DNA of 45,408 nt from Thoreauomyces humboldtii (GCA_027596035.1 JADGJA010000084.1:1-45408), one strand, 5' to 3'. Positions 11,301 to 22,586 are shown, counted from the stretch's first letter. Notes: generated from the letters alone by a model not told the origin. Numbers and translations are program-made.

Positions 11301-12336
11301 CAACAACCGCGATCTCCACACCTTCACTATGGACATGGGCCGTACCTCACAACTCAGCTCCATGGTTCCGGAGGGTGTCATACTGGTGGCTCTCAGCGGC
11401 ATCTCGTCAAGAGCCGACGTGGGCGTGTACGTCAAGGGAGGCGCCAAGGGTGTGCTGGTCGGTGAAGCTCTCATGCGTAGCGCGGACAAGGGAGCGTTCA
11501 TCGCTTCTCTGCTCGGTCGACCACCACGAGAAATCGGAAAGGCACCTTCCGAGGGGACCATGGTCAAGATCTGCGGCATCACGAACCTGGAGGATGCGAT
11601 CGCTGCGACGGAAGCCGGCGCCGACTTTCTCGGTCTCATCTTCGCGAAGAGTGCTCGAAACGTGACGGTTCAAAAAGCTCGCGACATCGTCGTCGGACTC
11701 TACAAGCATCTTGGGTTGGACACCGAGGAACACCAGCCACCATCACTTCCTATAGCGCGTCCGGACGTGGATCCTCTGAATTGGTTGCAAACGTCCATGA
11801 CGACCCTTCGCGCGCCCCGGAGACTTCCTTACATCGTCGGAGTGTTTTCGAACCACACGTTGCAGGAAGTGCGAGACGCGGTCGAGGAAGCTCATCTCGA
11901 CGTGGTCCAGTTCCACGGATCCGAACCAGCTCACCTGGCAACCTACATCCCTCGACCTGTCATCAAGGTTCTTCATGTGGGCCCGTCGGACACGGCGAGA
12001 TCTGTCCTCTCGTCTCTGGTATCCCCATCCACCGTGGGACTAGGCGCCTTCCTCCTCGACACGGCCACCGCCGGGATCGCTTCTTCGTCCGAAATCGTGC
12101 AGCACGGTGGGAGCGGCAAGACGTTCGATTGGAACGTCGTGGCGGTGGACGTCGCACGAAAGGCTCCGATCTGGTTGGCCGGCGGTCTGGGGGTCGAGAA
12201 TGTGGCCACCGCGGTTCGTGCAGTCCGACCTGCGTGCGTGGATGTCTGCAGCGGGGTCGAGAAGTCGAAGGGGGTCAAGAACATCGAAAAGCTCAAGGCG
12301 TTCGTCCGAGCTGTTCGGGACTCGTCGCAAGCTTAG
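8302..12336 (+). CDS. Tetrafunctional tryptophan protein: TrpE-TrpG-TrpC-TrpF fusion
   Basis: One intronless frame of 1344 residues carries four enzymes of tryptophan synthesis. Residues 1 to about 520 are anthranilate synthase component I: FLFESVAGGERISRYS is the usual Trp-feedback region, and PIAGTRKRG, EHIMLVDLGRND, GTVSGAPK and AGAGIVYDS are catalytic words. Residues 549-740 are the glutamine amidotransferase TrpG: DNYDSFTWN, SPGPGRP, nucleophile in GVCLGEQC, QYHPES. Residues 803-1060 are indole-3-glycerol-phosphate synthase: GEIKRASPSKG, LRKDFVVD, GVNNRDL. Residues 1086-1340 are phosphoribosylanthranilate isomerase: VKICGIT, VQFHGSE, GGSGKTFDW. Linkers of about 30-60 polar residues join E to G and G to C. 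Together these convert chorismate to indole-glycerol phosphate; tryptophan synthase is not here. Fungi normally encode GCF (Trp1) and TrpE separately, so the E-GCF joining is unusual. The start is the first ATG; upstream in-frame codons lack ATG. Confidence 0.96.
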   Translation: MTSRIIPSEEEISALVSSRAGNIIPVYSEISADLITPVSAYLRLAEHSDYSFLFESVAGGERISRYSFLGAAPYKVIRTGEFEDVKGDPLLVVENELDDVRYVPVPGLPEFTGGAIGYMAYDCVRYFEPRTDRPLRDPIAIPDSILMFCDTIVVFDHLHHILQVVSHFRVDNTDSQQQQIHAEYARVAVELEKVMALLTNEHIPVPPQPPIELDQSTESNVGQEKYEGFVKTLQHHITEGDIIQAVPSQRLKKKTTLHPFNAYRTLRSVNPSPYMFYVNVKDFQIVGASPEMLVKVENNTVYTHPIAGTRKRGKTPEEDEALAADLLADLKERSEHIMLVDLGRNDVNRICDPSTVKVDSLMHIERYSHVMHIVSNVSGTLRSDKTRFDAFRSIFPAGTVSGAPKVKAMELIYELEGEKRGIYAGAVGYFAYSGGMDTAIAIRTMLFKDGYVYLQAGAGIVYDSVPVTEWEETVSKLKSNVTTIKKAEEYYQNLQAKTQTQGSSEAKAAGVTRADPLTKPASARTPSTKLSSREIGSTKLPTDRESATDITLLIDNYDSFTWNVYQYLSEAGANVVVFRNDQVTLEQCIALNPRNVVISPGPGRPADAAISNDVIRHFAGKIPVLGVCLGEQCMFEIFGGTVTYAGEIVHGKTTPVLHDGKGLYEGVAQGIECTRYHSLVGDAKTLPASLEITSWIQNGLVMGVRHKEFVVEGVQYHPESIASEGGRKIFTNFLKWEGGRWDELKVRDDLVKCPTESGPSGSRKAATNGIPLSLVSKVNSTGAASGSRRDVPSTYPGNESQEKKLSILEKINEQRLRDVAEASSQPGRSLQHLQRSIALGLAPASIDFPARVLAAADPVAIMGEIKRASPSKGDIEITAHAATQAVEYARGGAAVISVLTEPTWFKGSLEDMRQVRAALDNVPNRPAVLRKDFVVDRYQIAEARLYGADTLLLIVAILTDDKLTDLLHYSRALGMEPMVEVANAAEMTRAVAVGSKVIGVNNRDLHTFTMDMGRTSQLSSMVPEGVILVALSGISSRADVGVYVKGGAKGVLVGEALMRSADKGAFIASLLGRPPREIGKAPSEGTMVKICGITNLEDAIAATEAGADFLGLIFAKSARNVTVQKARDIVVGLYKHLGLDTEEHQPPSLPIARPDVDPLNWLQTSMTTLRAPRRLPYIVGVFSNHTLQEVRDAVEEAHLDVVQFHGSEPAHLATYIPRPVIKVLHVGPSDTARSVLSSLVSPSTVGLGAFLLDTATAGIASSSEIVQHGGSGKTFDWNVVAVDVARKAPIWLAGGLGVENVATAVRAVRPACVDVCSGVEKSKGVKNIEKLKAFVRAVRDSSQA

Positions 12337-12628
12337 CGTTTAGCGTTGGTAATAATTGCACTTAGGGAGAGTTTTCTGAATCTATCATCATCTTGTTGTT
12401 CCATCTGATAGTTCTTAGAATGTGATAAAGGGGTCTGACGGATATGTGTATTGACAAGCGAATACGGTTCACGGCCTTCAAAAACGCCAGGCGCGCCGCA
12501 CGGTCTGTGATACTCCTCATATCCCCTCCACTGTTTCTTTGGGCATCCGCCGCAACACCGTTTAGCCCCAGCACGAGAAAAAGCCGATGACGCAAAGTGG
12601 GTCAGGATACGTGAGTGTCGCTAGAAAA

Positions 12629-15414
12629 TCAGCAACTAGCCGGCAGAAGTCTCTGCTCCATGATCTCGAGGATGATCCGCCGTCTAAAGTAAGGCATCTG
12701 ATCCATTCCGTAGTCGAAGGGAGCCGCTCGGGAAGCGTACTCCATGAAAAAGCACGTGAACACGCCGCAGTCATAGCCATTCATCTGCGCCGGACACTCC
12801 TGCGATAACGACATAATAGCATTTAGCAAGGCCGCTGCGAAGCAAGGAACGAAAAACTTACCCCAGTCGAGGGGTTGGGTGTGTAGTCGGTCCACGAGCT
12901 TAGATCGATGGGAACTTTCTTTCTGTTTAATGATTCTTCCTCAAGATAATGACGCATCAACTAAGGGAAGAGCATTGTGAAGTTTCAATAAAAGTTCGGT
13001 GTATCCGGTCAGCCTCGAATGCGAAGACTCGATGGACGAACCCTGATGTGCACGGCACCTGGCCCTCCGAGCGAGTCATAAAACTCGAAGCGCTTTTCCC
13101 GAAGGTTTATGATCCCGCACGTCCAGTGCACTCCCAAGTGTATTGGAATAAGAACACAGTCCATCGAAAAGATGTCAATCTAAGGATTGCGTTCCAAATG
13201 TGAGTGATGGGCATTGAGAGGACATGGCGGTTCTTATTTTATGCTGACCTTTCTCGTCCATCGCTTCACCTGCGCAAAGCCCTTGCTCAGAAAAGGATAG
13301 AAGTGAGTGTTGAAGAAGTGCACTTTTAAAAAGTTCTCTTGATCCGCATGAGCGCGCTCCATGATGAGTTGTCCGTATATGTTGATGATCTAGAACGGGG
13401 CAAGAAACAAAAGAAACGAAAGCTCAACTCCCAAGGACCTTAACAGGGCCGGCATTTCCCGCTAACCTCGTCGTCGAGCCAGGCGCCGGGACTCAAGGTC
13501 GCGATGCTCTCTCGTGTAAGGTCCACATTGAAGCAGCTGATGACCACTTGCTTTCGCGGCCCTTGAAGGGTCTCATCGATCTACACTGCATGTCAACGAT
13601 ACGTTTCTGAGGAAGCTCAACTCATACGTACCAGGTCTTCTTGATCATCCGTAAGCCGTGGGAACTCCCCTTCCTGAAACCAAGATACATAAGCATTTCG
13701 CATGGAAGCGAATGGAGCCTAGCCCACGTACCCCTTCAGAATCTTCAAACTGCAGGTTATCCCTCAGCTCCTTGAGCTATCAAATCGGCCAAGACATGAG
13801 AAAGGCCGAGCTTTATTCGCAATCCGGGATAGGAGATTGCCTACCTCGCGATCCATTGCCTCCCGTTTGGAAAGCAGTTCCTGATATGACGGCGTGATGG
13901 GCTTCTGGGGCAGCTGTTTGCCTTGACTGAAGCGATCATATCAGCTCGAGTCGCTTTGTAGACTTATACCGTGAAATTCGTACCTTTCCATGAAGGTTTG
14001 TATCCTTTCGTGAAGAAACTTTTCTTCATGAATGCCAGCGTGTAACCGGGCCAGCGCATCCCGCGACGTGGTGGATCGCATAGCACTACTACGAGAAACA
14101 TCGAATCAACGTCGGCAGTTTCCCATTGTCGCTTGATATCGGACTTACTGTGGCCTTCTGGTCTTCATAGGCACGGATCTCGTTGTGGGACCTAAGAAAC
14201 AGTCAAGGTCACTCCTCCGCTTGATGCATCAAAACGCAGTTGCTTGTACCTCGTGCCGCATCTGCCCAACGTTCCGGCAGATATCTTCGGATCATTTTTA
14301 GCTTAGCTTCTGAGAACTTTTCCGGCGCATATCGTTGCGCCATCTTCTTTCTATTCTCTTCAATGTGCCTTCGCGACTGCGCAGATTGAGTCCCTTGTCC
14401 AAAAGGGCCACGAAAATGGGCGCGGGCGCCTTACCGTAGGTTTGATAACGGATCTGGCGAACCGACTTGCGGGCAGTGGTAGTCTCGTCGGACTCTCGCC
14501 AACATGCTTTCGAAGGGCACTTGAAAACAGATTGCTCAACTGTCAGGATAATCAAAGCGCTTCCGTATGTCTAAGCCCCGTACCTGGAAGGTTCATCTCG
14601 TGAGAACTCGCCAATCCGACTATTCAGAGAAAACCATACTTATCTACCTGGAGGAGCCTGGCGACAATTGCCCGAGAAGGTCTGGCCGTGCGATATATAT
14701 AGACTTTATCTTGACTATGGCGTCGTCCAAGTTGAGACTGACTGCAGAAGGTAAAGGGACGGTGGCTTCGTCATCATCCTTGCTTCGGACCGGCTCCAAG
14801 ACCGGCTCAGGCTTGTCCTCTGCATCAGGGTAGTTTATCCAATGCTCAGACGCTGACTCGTCATCAGCAGCTTCCACCGGCGCTGTCTGCCCTTCCGGGG
14901 CTTTCGCATCAACCAAAAAGTGCCTAGCTGCACGATCCGGGGCCGGAGTGGCCGGGGTATCTGGCGTGGGAAGCACCACGTCGTGGTCGTATCGTGGATC
15001 GGAAGGTGACCCTGGTTCGAGTGAGCTCCTTCCAGTCAAATTCTGTTTCAAAGTCTCTGCGGGTTGATGCTGGGCTGGCGTTTCCTTTTCCTCGTCTTCG
15101 TCTTCATCGACGATGATGGGGTTTTGGGTTGTGCCCTCGCCGACTATTCGGCGTGTTCTCGCGCTAGCCACCAATCGGAACGTCCGCACCGTCTTTACTG
15201 TATTCTGACTGCCCGTAACGCTGCCCGTTCCTGATCCCGGAGGGCTCTTCAAGCCTACTAAGGACAAGAATGCGCCGAAGAAAGACTGCCGACCCGGTGT
15301 AATCGGGCTCTTCGCAGGAACTTCTGTGGGCTTCGGCTTCTTTGTTCGAGGAGTCGAAGGGTGGTTGGAAGAGAGCCGTACATCCCCGGAACGCTTTCGT
15401 TTGACCTTTGCCAT
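12629..15414 (-). CDS. ULP1: Ulp1-type SUMO-specific cysteine protease (family C48)
   Basis: Thirteen exons: 15414-14648, 14534-14435, 14376-14250, 14191-14149, 14088-13984, 13926-13845, 13776-13732, 13673-13632, 13580-13467, 13389-13249, 13179-13042, 12960-12862 and 12799-12629. They close in phase to 657 residues. It cleaves SUMO precursors and SUMO conjugates, usually near nuclear pores. The catalytic domain is C-terminal (about 438-657), as in Ulp1 and SENP1: SPGAWLDDEIIN, FFNTHFYPFL, GVHW with His540, FYDSLGG with Asp557, and PAQMNGYDCGVF with Gln606 and nucleophile Cys612. The first 256 residues form one long exon, rich in Lys, Pro, Ser and acidic runs and probably disordered. Exons 2-5 are the least certain; the acceptor of exon 5 could be three bases later. 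It is convergent with the tryptophan gene, 292 bp between stop codons. Confidence 0.88.
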
Positions 15415-15945
15415 GTATGCTGGAAGACTTTCGCTGGGAAGGTTGCAGTTTGTGCCTTGACTATACCGGTACTTGCAGTTTGTGCCTTGACAGGGGTCTG
15501 TCCGAACAATTCGGAGTTGCGCTCTCTGACAGCGACCAAATCTACCTCTGACTCACTAGCGAAGGCGAAGCCTCCGACTCGGCCGCTTCTACGAGAGGTG
15601 GTGTCGACGAGACGTGAGGAGCGGAGGAATGGCTAAGGTATGTTACTTGCGCCAACGAATCAAATGCAAAGGATGGATCGCCGAGTGGGACAGCGGAGGT
15701 GATTCGTTTTCAAACAAAGCTTTGAGGACCTTCATGCTAGATCCTAGTCACAGATTTATGCGGCGATGCGGCGTGGTAGCCACAAAGAATGCTTCCCCAC
15801 GCCGTAACCACCACGATACGATCCCCCATCATGGATATCTCACGACCAAGAGATCCATGCTCTCCGCCCATCCAATCGTCAAAGCCCTACATCCAAAAGC
15901 GTCGCAGCGAATGCTGTGTCCAAATAGCAATGTCGCATTGTACAC
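15415..15945. other. Intergenic: SUMO protease promoter and eL20 3' region
   Basis: No gene seen. A 19-bp direct repeat TTGCAGTTTGTGCCTTGAC occurs at 15443-15461 and 15473-15491 (period 30 bp), just upstream of the protease start. Short open frames here lack family features. Confidence 0.4.
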
Positions 15946-16632
15946 TTAGAAAGTGCTGGGGCGAACACCAGAGAAGACCGGGCGGAAACGCTTGCTGGCA
16001 GGGCGGGACAGACGGTGGGGGAGGGGGAATCGCAGCTTAGGGTCGAGGAGCTGCTTGATGTAAGGGCGACGGACGTCAGCGGCCTTAACTTCGGCGACCT
16101 TAATGATCTGGATCGAGGTGAACCGAGCACGGTGACGAGCAGCCATGTCCTGGTCTGTGCATAGAAAGGGTCAAGGGCTGAGCCCAGATCAAAGATTCGA
16201 AATGCGAAGAAGGGGAACATACAGCAAGTGTCGACGGCCCCAACGCGGGAAAGCTCACGGTACTCCTTGTACATGTTGTGTGTTCCAGAGCGCGAGTTAT
16301 ATCGGATCCAGATGCCGAAGTTCTTGACGGCAAGCGGCTTCTTCTCGAAGATCTGGAGGAAGCAGGTTTAGCGAACCTTCTCAAATTGCCTGCAGGTTAC
16401 GAGCTCCACCTTTCCAGACCCGTTCCATGGTCGCGGCCCTTACCTGGTTCACGGAGACGATCTCTCCGGAAGCCTTCTTCACCTTGTTGACCTGCTTCAG
16501 GAAGTACCAGAAGCGGGACTTTGCGACAACTTCGTTGGGAGCGAAGAGACGCATACGGAAGAGCTTTGGCACGGGCTCCTTCTCAGTAGGCGACCGACGG
16601 CCAACGACCTGGTATTCATTGAGGCGGGACAT
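15946..16632 (-). CDS. RPL20: 60S ribosomal protein eL20 (L18a family)
   Basis: Three exons, 16632-16444, 16352-16223 and 16154-15946, join in phase to 175 residues (yeast eL20 has about 172). Diagnostic words are [62 protein letters not shown] and [12 protein letters not shown]. It is a structural protein of the large subunit, close to the central protuberance and stalk base. Joining exons 2 and 3 at T|AC restores Tyr-Gln-Asp-Met. Its promoter is shared with the divergent methyltransferase gene. Confidence 0.97.
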
Positions 16633-17181
16633 TTCTCTGCGATTCTGTCGTGGGGAGAAGAATAAGCACGTAGCAAGGGAACGGGCAAACAGTGGTAAGG
16701 TTTACCCTGGCTGAGAGTCAGAGTCGCAACGGGGACAAAAACGGAAACGGACATGAATCAGCCTTGTTCGCAAACTACGACTCGACTCTTCAGGAACATC
16801 TCCAGGGCCCCAGACTAATCAGTTACCTCCTGTGCTGAAAAAGGGCAGATTGAATCGTCTTCTGAGCCAATGCTCTGTTGGTAGGGGTGAGAGGGGAGAG
16901 GGAAGCGATGGGCACGAACCCTAAGGGTTCTCGGTCAACTGACGACTCGGGGAGTTTGCCGGTGGCCGTGTTAGCTGATGTGCCAACTTGAAGGCGTGAG
17001 TCACAGCTGCGCGAACCTGCCCTTTTTGTCCCCACCGTCCTGCTGTTTCTTTCGGTCCTTGTCCTCCCACAATTCCCACCGCGTCAAAGGAAGCTGGCTG
17101 TTGAAGGACACAGCTCCAGGCCCACCATTCCTAAAACCGGGGACACACACGAGCCCTTAACTTCGGCCTGGAGACTTCATT
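16633..17181. promoter_or_regulatory. Divergent promoter of eL20 and methyltransferase genes
   Basis: Holds a telobox-like AACCCTAA at 16917-16924 inside an imperfect palindrome GAACCCTAAGGGTTC (16916-16930). It also holds a TGAGTCA word at 16997-17003. Telobox-like elements are known in ribosomal-protein promoters of several fungi; function here is inferred. No coding region. Confidence 0.5.
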
Positions 17182-18001
17182 ATGACCGCAACGATCGTCG
17201 AATCAGAACCGCGGTCAGAAATGCCGGGAACGCTTCCCTCCATTCCTTATACCTTCGAGTTCTTGAATCCGCTCGGCGTCGATCTCGTCCTGCAACAAGA
17301 TCCTTCTGGTACACTTGCTGGTGGCCAAGGTGAGAACATTCTGGCCTTTGTTATCATCCCATTTGCCAGTGACGGATTCTATGCTGATTTTGTGCTCAGG
17401 CGCCACGGTCTGGGACTCTGCTCTGTGCCTCGCAAAATACATCGAAAAACAATTGCGCAGACAGCCGTCAATCCTGGATAACGCCCGTATTCTGGAGATC
17501 GGAGCAGGAACAGGCCTCGTTGGTCTGTCCGTGGCCATGATGACAGCAGGAAGTGCTTCCTCGGTCATCCTGGTGGATGCAAAGTGGGCTCTTCCGTTGC
17601 TGACAGAAAATGTCCTGGCGGTGCAAACACTTCTCGCGGGTCGACTTCCTACGATTGCCGCGGCTCTTTTGAATTGGGGATCCACATCCGACGTTGCAAG
17701 CCTTGCCCTTCCGCTTCCACCAACCCATGTGCTGATCTCCGATTGCTTGTACGACGCGTCGCTGTACGGGCTTCTAGTCGACACGATCGCCGAGCTCTGT
17801 GACACTCGGACATGCATATGGATTGCCTACGAGAAGAGGGACTTTCGTAGTGAGATGGACTTTTGGGAGCTGTTCGGCAAGCGTTTCACTTTCAAGCATG
17901 TTGAGCTGGAGGAGCAGGACGAAATCTATCGAAGCGATGACATCTTCCTCTTCACTGCTAGCAAGCGTGGGACGATTGAAGTCCCTTCGAAGCCAGCTTG
18001 A
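17182..18001 (+). CDS. Protein-lysine methyltransferase of the METTL21 (family 16) type
   Basis: Two exons, 17182-17329 and 17400-18001, give 249 residues. The fold is a seven-beta-strand SAM-dependent methyltransferase. ATVWDSALCLAKYIE (about 51-65) matches the family's VWDAAxVLxxYLE entry. SAM motif I, ILEIGAGTGLVG, is at 80-91. A second acidic strand end, LVDAKW, follows. The post-motif DCLYDASLYGLLVDTI replaces the family's usual acidic DxxY region, and IAYEKRDF resembles the AYExR strand. The LQQ word before the first motif recalls the VCP-lysine methyltransferase branch (METTL21D), but substrate assignment is not possible from sequence alone. It is divergent from eL20. Confidence 0.85.
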
Positions 18002-18988
18002 TAACGTGTGTAGTCCGGATTCATATTACTCAAAATCTCGAACAACCGTCTCACTTGCAGACGCGTTCTTCTCGGTGTGCGGAGAGTGATGTTCATCAGA
18101 AGGCCGAGCAGTGAAGAAACGATCTTTAGTACCAAAGCATAACCCTGTTCCGGGAATCCTGCTGATGAAAAGAGCAAGTCTTGAGTGACATGGCAAAGCG
18201 CGTCCCAAAAACGGCGACGCGCAACTACCCTGGCGAGTACACTCGTCCTTCCCCGACGATATGACAAGAGAAAGATTGTCTGCATGGCTGGGGCGAACCC
18301 CCTCTCGGACACGAAACCGAGCGAGGAGAGGACCGAAGCAATTGAATGGAATGACGACATCAGCCGTCTCCTCAAGTGTTTCCACCGCACCCCTCTGTTT
18401 CCTCCCTGAAGGGCGCCCCGCCGCCATCGGTTTGTGTCGAAGCGCCAACGGTGGGAGCTTACGTAAGGGTTCCAAACGGGCGATCCTCCTCTTCCTGAAA
18501 CGTTTGGTCAAATTCTCGCCGCCAATTTTTTAACTGGTTGCGCGCGCAAAAGGGAAGGGGGGGGCGCGTCTTTGGGAATTGGTAGCGAATCAAAGGAGGG
18601 AGATGACGTTCACACGCTTGGCCCTCCCTTTCTTTCTCTCTCTTTCCTTCCCTTCCTTCCCCCTTCACACCTCGGGGAGTCGAGACATCACTCCCTTCGA
18701 TGGTGGTGCTACCGACGAGGCGGGGGGTGTTTTGGCTGGACCATGCGGGGGCAGGGAGGGAAGGGAGCGGGCATTTCCCACCCGGTCGGTCCGGTGCGAA
18801 GGGGGAGAGCCCCAGTGAGAGAGAGCCACAACAATTGACGGCGTCCTTCTGGATAAAAAGCAAAGGCTCTTCCCCCGCTCCCCTCCCTCTCCCTCTCAAC
18901 CCACTGCCATCTGCTACCAGCTCTACTAATACAGTACTACTAGAACTCTCCCACTTCCCACCCTTTAACCTCGCTCACAGTTATCAAC
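18002..18988. promoter_or_regulatory. Intergenic: promoter of the GPI wall-protein gene
   Basis: Nearly 1 kb without a credible gene. Pyrimidine tracts lie at about 18626-18672 and 18867-18902, a TATA-like GATAAAA at 18852-18858, and a G-rich stretch at 18541-18570 and 18720-18795. CT-rich tracts ahead of the start are typical of strongly expressed fungal genes. Open frames on both strands here are low-complexity shadows of these tracts. Confidence 0.5.
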
Positions 18989-19663
18989 ATGTTCGTCAAG
19001 TCCATCTTCGCTGCCTTCACTCTCCTCGCCTCGGTCGCTTCCGCCACCGACCTCCTCTTCACCGCCCCTGCCGCTGGTGCCGTCTACGCTGCCGGTGGAC
19101 CCATCGAGATTGACTGGGAGGACTCCCCCAACGGAACCACCATTCCCGGTACCGACGACACCGCTGCCGTCACCTTCCAGGTCATTGACTTCCGAAACGG
19201 TAACACCAAGGGCCAGCTCGCCGGTTCCGTGTTCGCCACTTCCACTCTCAACGCCAAGAAGGTCACCGGCACCGTCCCCGCCGGCATTGCCGCTGGAACC
19301 GCTTACGCCCTTGCGTACATCTCCGGCAGCACCACCCTCTACACGACCAACCTGTTCACCATCACCGCCGGCACTGCCAGCGCCTCCGGTGCCGCCGCCG
19401 CTACCAGCGTCGTCCCCGTCTCCACCGTCTCGGCCACCGTCGCCGCCACCACCCAGATCGCTGCCACCGTCAACGGACAGGCCGCCACCGCCACCATCGT
19501 CGGATCTTCCGCCGTCCCTGTCGCCACCGTCGTGTCCTCCGTAGGCCCCGCTGCCTCTGGCGCTGCCGTCACCACCCCAGCGTCCAAGTCCGACGCTCGA
19601 TCCAACGTCCCCGCGTTCGCCGCGCTCGCTGCCATCCCCATGGCCGCTGTCTTCCTCGCGTAA
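18989..19663 (+). CDS. Kre9/Knh1-like GPI-anchored cell-wall protein
   Basis: Intronless, 224 residues. A signal peptide (MFVKSIFAAF..., cleavage near SVASA) precedes an Ig-like domain of the Kre9/Knh1 type: FTAPAAGAVYAAGGPIEIDW, then strands through YALAYISGSTTLYTTNLFTI (to about residue 130). A Ser/Thr/Ala/Val-rich stalk follows, with repeated VVPVSTVSATV-like words. A C-terminal hydrophobic tail (FAALAAIPMAAVFLA) after Ser-Asn residues fits a GPI-addition signal. Such proteins are surface or wall components; a beta-glucan role is known for yeast Kre9 but not shown here. Codon use is extremely C-ending, like eEF2, so expression is probably high. Confidence 0.88.
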   Translation: MFVKSIFAAFTLLASVASATDLLFTAPAAGAVYAAGGPIEIDWEDSPNGTTIPGTDDTAAVTFQVIDFRNGNTKGQLAGSVFATSTLNAKKVTGTVPAGIAAGTAYALAYISGSTTLYTTNLFTITAGTASASGAAAATSVVPVSTVSATVAATTQIAATVNGQAATATIVGSSAVPVATVVSSVGPAASGAAVTTPASKSDARSNVPAFAALAAIPMAAVFLA

Positions 19664-20164
19664 AGCGCGCCGGCACGCTTTCTAGTCTCCCCGCGTCTTT
19701 CTCACCCTCTTGCCCGTTGCTCATTGCATTTACTCTCTCCCGATAACATGGGATTACTCTGTACTTTTTTACATTCCTTTTTTTTCAAAATCTTATTCTC
19801 TGGACGTTACATTTCCTCACACTTATCGACATGTAGCCAACGCCGCAAGTGCTTTGTTATGCATGATCCATCTTTTCTTGATTGCAGGGCGTAGTTCTTT
19901 GAGGTTCTCATGCTGCTGCGCTTCGCGTCATGACTGGGCAATCTTTGCAGTCATACTGTACAGTGCCATCCCTTTTAGGACGGCGCCATCCCTTCAGTCC
20001 CTTCCCGCCCTGCAATTGTTACAGTAAGTAACGGCGTGCAAAAGGTTGTCGTTGTACAAAGTTCAGCGGGAAGTTTCCCGCCCAGAATCAAATAAGGCCC
20101 TCAGTGTGCTCAGCGAATGCTCCCTATTGGCTCGTCCCCTGGCCCTCGTCAGACGTGTCAAGCA
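19664..20164. other. Convergent intergenic region
   Basis: AT-richer 3' flanks of two convergent genes. T-rich runs near 19767-19791. No gene or clear structure seen. Confidence 0.4.
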
Positions 20165-20953
20165 TCAGATCTTCTTCTTTGCTTTCAACGTCGGCGTGTC
20201 CCGAATAGCATTCCGCGCGGTGAACCGAGCCAGCTCCCACATCACGAGGGCCACGCCCAAGATGACGACCGCCAGCGTCATCCACTCGACCGTCGCAGCG
20301 TCTTCCAGATGACCGACGGGGATCCGCAAGGCCTTTGCTAGAGAGACAGCGTCGGGTCCGATGAGATCGACTCCGATAACCACCGCATCGGACGGTGGGG
20401 AAAACGGATTCTTTGCCACGATTGCGCTCGGTATGGCTGCTGACGTCCGTGGAACCAAGAAAGCGCGAACGTCCGGCGTCGTAGCCGGCAAGTAATCTTT
20501 CTTGCTGTGCGGTGGGAGGTACCGCATATGAAACGGTACTTCTAGGTATGTATCGCGGCCATTCCTATGAGGTGGAGGTGTCGGGTAGGCCTTTGGCACA
20601 ACTCTTCAGCACGCATTGCGAAGTTGGGCTCACCTGTCCAGCAGGATGCTCACAAGGACTTGGTTGGGCCTGGCGGCCGGGTCGTTTAGAGGTACCTCGA
20701 GATCCGAATCCCCGTAGCACAATATGGAAACATGATTGGGCCAAGATATCCGAGCAATCTCGTAACGATCGGCAAACGCGCTGCGGTCGAAGCTGAACAA
20801 GATTTCTAGAGCGCGAGCACTACTATTTATGCTGTTTTTTTTTCGTTGTGATCTTGCTTGATCAGCTATGGTGACATTGATGTTCAGCTTTTGATGGTAT
20901 CCGAAACCCGGAGATAGCCTTGTAGAGATTGAGATGCCTTCTGCGTCGAGCAT
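20165..20953 (-). CDS. PBN1: PIG-X/Pbn1, subunit of GPI mannosyltransferase I
   Basis: Two exons, 20953-20634 and 20564-20165, join at AG|G to give 239 residues (human PIG-X about 258). PIG-X/Pbn1 is an ER membrane protein that stabilises PIG-M, the enzyme adding the first mannose to GPI precursors. The family core is visible: an N-terminal beta-rich lumenal segment (GYHQKLNINVTIAD, DRYEI), then VPFHMRYLPPH, then one transmembrane helix (WMTLAVVILGVALVMW) near the C-terminus. The tail ends KKKI, a dilysine ER-retrieval signal. The acceptor at 20564 was chosen because other acceptors give stops. The start is uncertain: ATG at 20953 lies just downstream of a GT microsatellite, and longer in-frame starts (21055, 21070) would translate the repeat. 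No signal peptide is seen from 20953. Confidence 0.8.
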
Positions 20954-22278
<1,325 letters not shown>

Positions 22279-22586
22279 ATCTGCGACACTCTTCATCGCT
22301 TCGGTTCGCAATGTCCTTACAGGCTCCGTGCACTCGACGCGAAGTGATGATCGCGTGCCCCAGCAATCTTATTTGCGCGGACGGGATGTTGCTGTTGACG
22401 TGAGCATTAAGTTCATGAGTTTAGTCGGAAAGTGCTGGGAAAGACCCCATGATGAAGACAACGAGGCGGAACGTCGCGTCGATGGCGCTGGGAGCCTCTT
22501 CTCAGAATCTCACACAGAAGTCGTCGTCAAAGACCGATCTATGATATATTCTGATATGGGAATCCAATGCATTGTGCTCGCAACTC
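22279..22586. other. Short convergent intergenic region
   Basis: 308 bp between the DPM1 and DNA-PKcs stop codons. No gene or notable structure seen. Confidence 0.4.

Noticed and set aside
15614..15949. 111-residue frame between the SUMO protease and eL20
   Set aside because: No homology seen, and it overlaps the eL20 3' end antisense.
18459..18899. 146-residue minus-strand frame before the wall-protein gene
   Set aside because: Low-complexity product of pyrimidine and purine tracts; no domain.
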